Shown: piece after piece, positions 62,977-64,000 of the stretch | How positions within the stretch are numbered: the first letter of the stretch is position 1 | How the letters are laid out: the number at the start of each line of letters is the position of its first letter | Source: Mesoterricola silvestris | GTDB lineage: Bacteria > Acidobacteriota > Holophagae > Holophagales > Holophagaceae | Direction of reading: 5' to 3' | NCBI RefSeq assembly: GCF_030295405.1 | Contig: NZ_AP027080.1 | Span: forward strand, 2,891,001 to 2,955,000 | Length of the DNA stretch: 64,000 nucleotides | The notes under the pieces: model-generated | The model's input: only the letters and a program-made list of their open reading frames with translations | Databases searched by the model: none | What the model was told of the DNA's origin: nothing | Translations under genes and position numbers: made by a program

Positions 62977-63059
62977 AAGGGTGCAAAAACGAAGGGTTGG
63001 GCGAGACGAGCCATTTCAAGCATTGTCTCATTGATGGGATGCAATTGATTGATGAAAAG

Positions 63060-64000
<941 letters not shown>

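Overview
The window looks like chromosomal core sequence from a very GC-rich (about 70 percent) Gram-negative bacterium. Two Oar-like TonB-dependent receptors with N-terminal carboxypeptidase-regulatory domains, a bacterial sphingolipid operon, a DNMT2 homologue, hybrid PAS histidine kinases and the general codon style suggest Acidobacteriota, perhaps class Holophagae (Geothrix/Holophaga-like). That placement is inference from gene content. The partial 23S rRNA at the right edge would settle it.

Layout. 1-9 kb: the 3' end of isocitrate lyase, a membrane hybrid sensor kinase divergent from a periplasmic sugar-type binding protein, a SNF2 helicase and a DUF4032 protein. 9-16 kb: a small secreted lectin-like protein, a HAD 5'-nucleotidase, a PafA-like alkaline phosphatase and a TonB-dependent receptor with a clear terminator. 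16-26 kb: a 5'-nucleotidase split into two genes, menC, an unknown P-loop gene paired with a polytopic membrane protein, a FemAB/GNAT-like protein, an organophosphate-type MFS transporter and a large membrane-anchored M48-like protein that has lost its zinc motif. 26-30 kb: a four-gene overlapping operon (serine palmitoyltransferase, GNAT-like acyltransferase, SDR reductase, PAP2-type enzyme) that reads as ceramide and head-group synthesis. 30.8 kb: a DNMT2-like methyltransferase. 32-35 kb: ahcY-tatD-tcdA behind a sigma70-like promoter and an S-adenosylhomocysteine riboswitch. 35-38.5 kb: a D-aminoacylase-type amidohydrolase, a 441-bp palindrome, yaaA and a PstS-like binding protein.

38.5-46 kb is a complete tryptophan operon on the minus strand, trpL-E-G-aroF-D-C-F-B-A. 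It has a leader peptide with four Trp codons, a terminator hairpin and a promoter, so it is controlled by classical attenuation, with a DAHP synthase inside the regulated unit. Then come an orphan molybdopterin hydroxylase subunit, a ParDE-like toxin-antitoxin pair with a palindromic operator, aroC-aroA, a second TonB-dependent receptor, a second hybrid kinase, several small secreted or cysteine-containing proteins, an esterase, dtd, a transpeptidase-like degenerate protein, hutI, a DUF465 protein and a methyltransferase. The right end carries rnpB, 5S rRNA and the 3' part of 23S rRNA, all on the minus strand.

Themes worth attention are the compact sphingolipid operon, the RNA-level controls (trp attenuator, SAH riboswitch), the bacterial DNMT2, and very long intergenic palindromes in two sequence families. 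The palindromes sit mostly between convergent genes.
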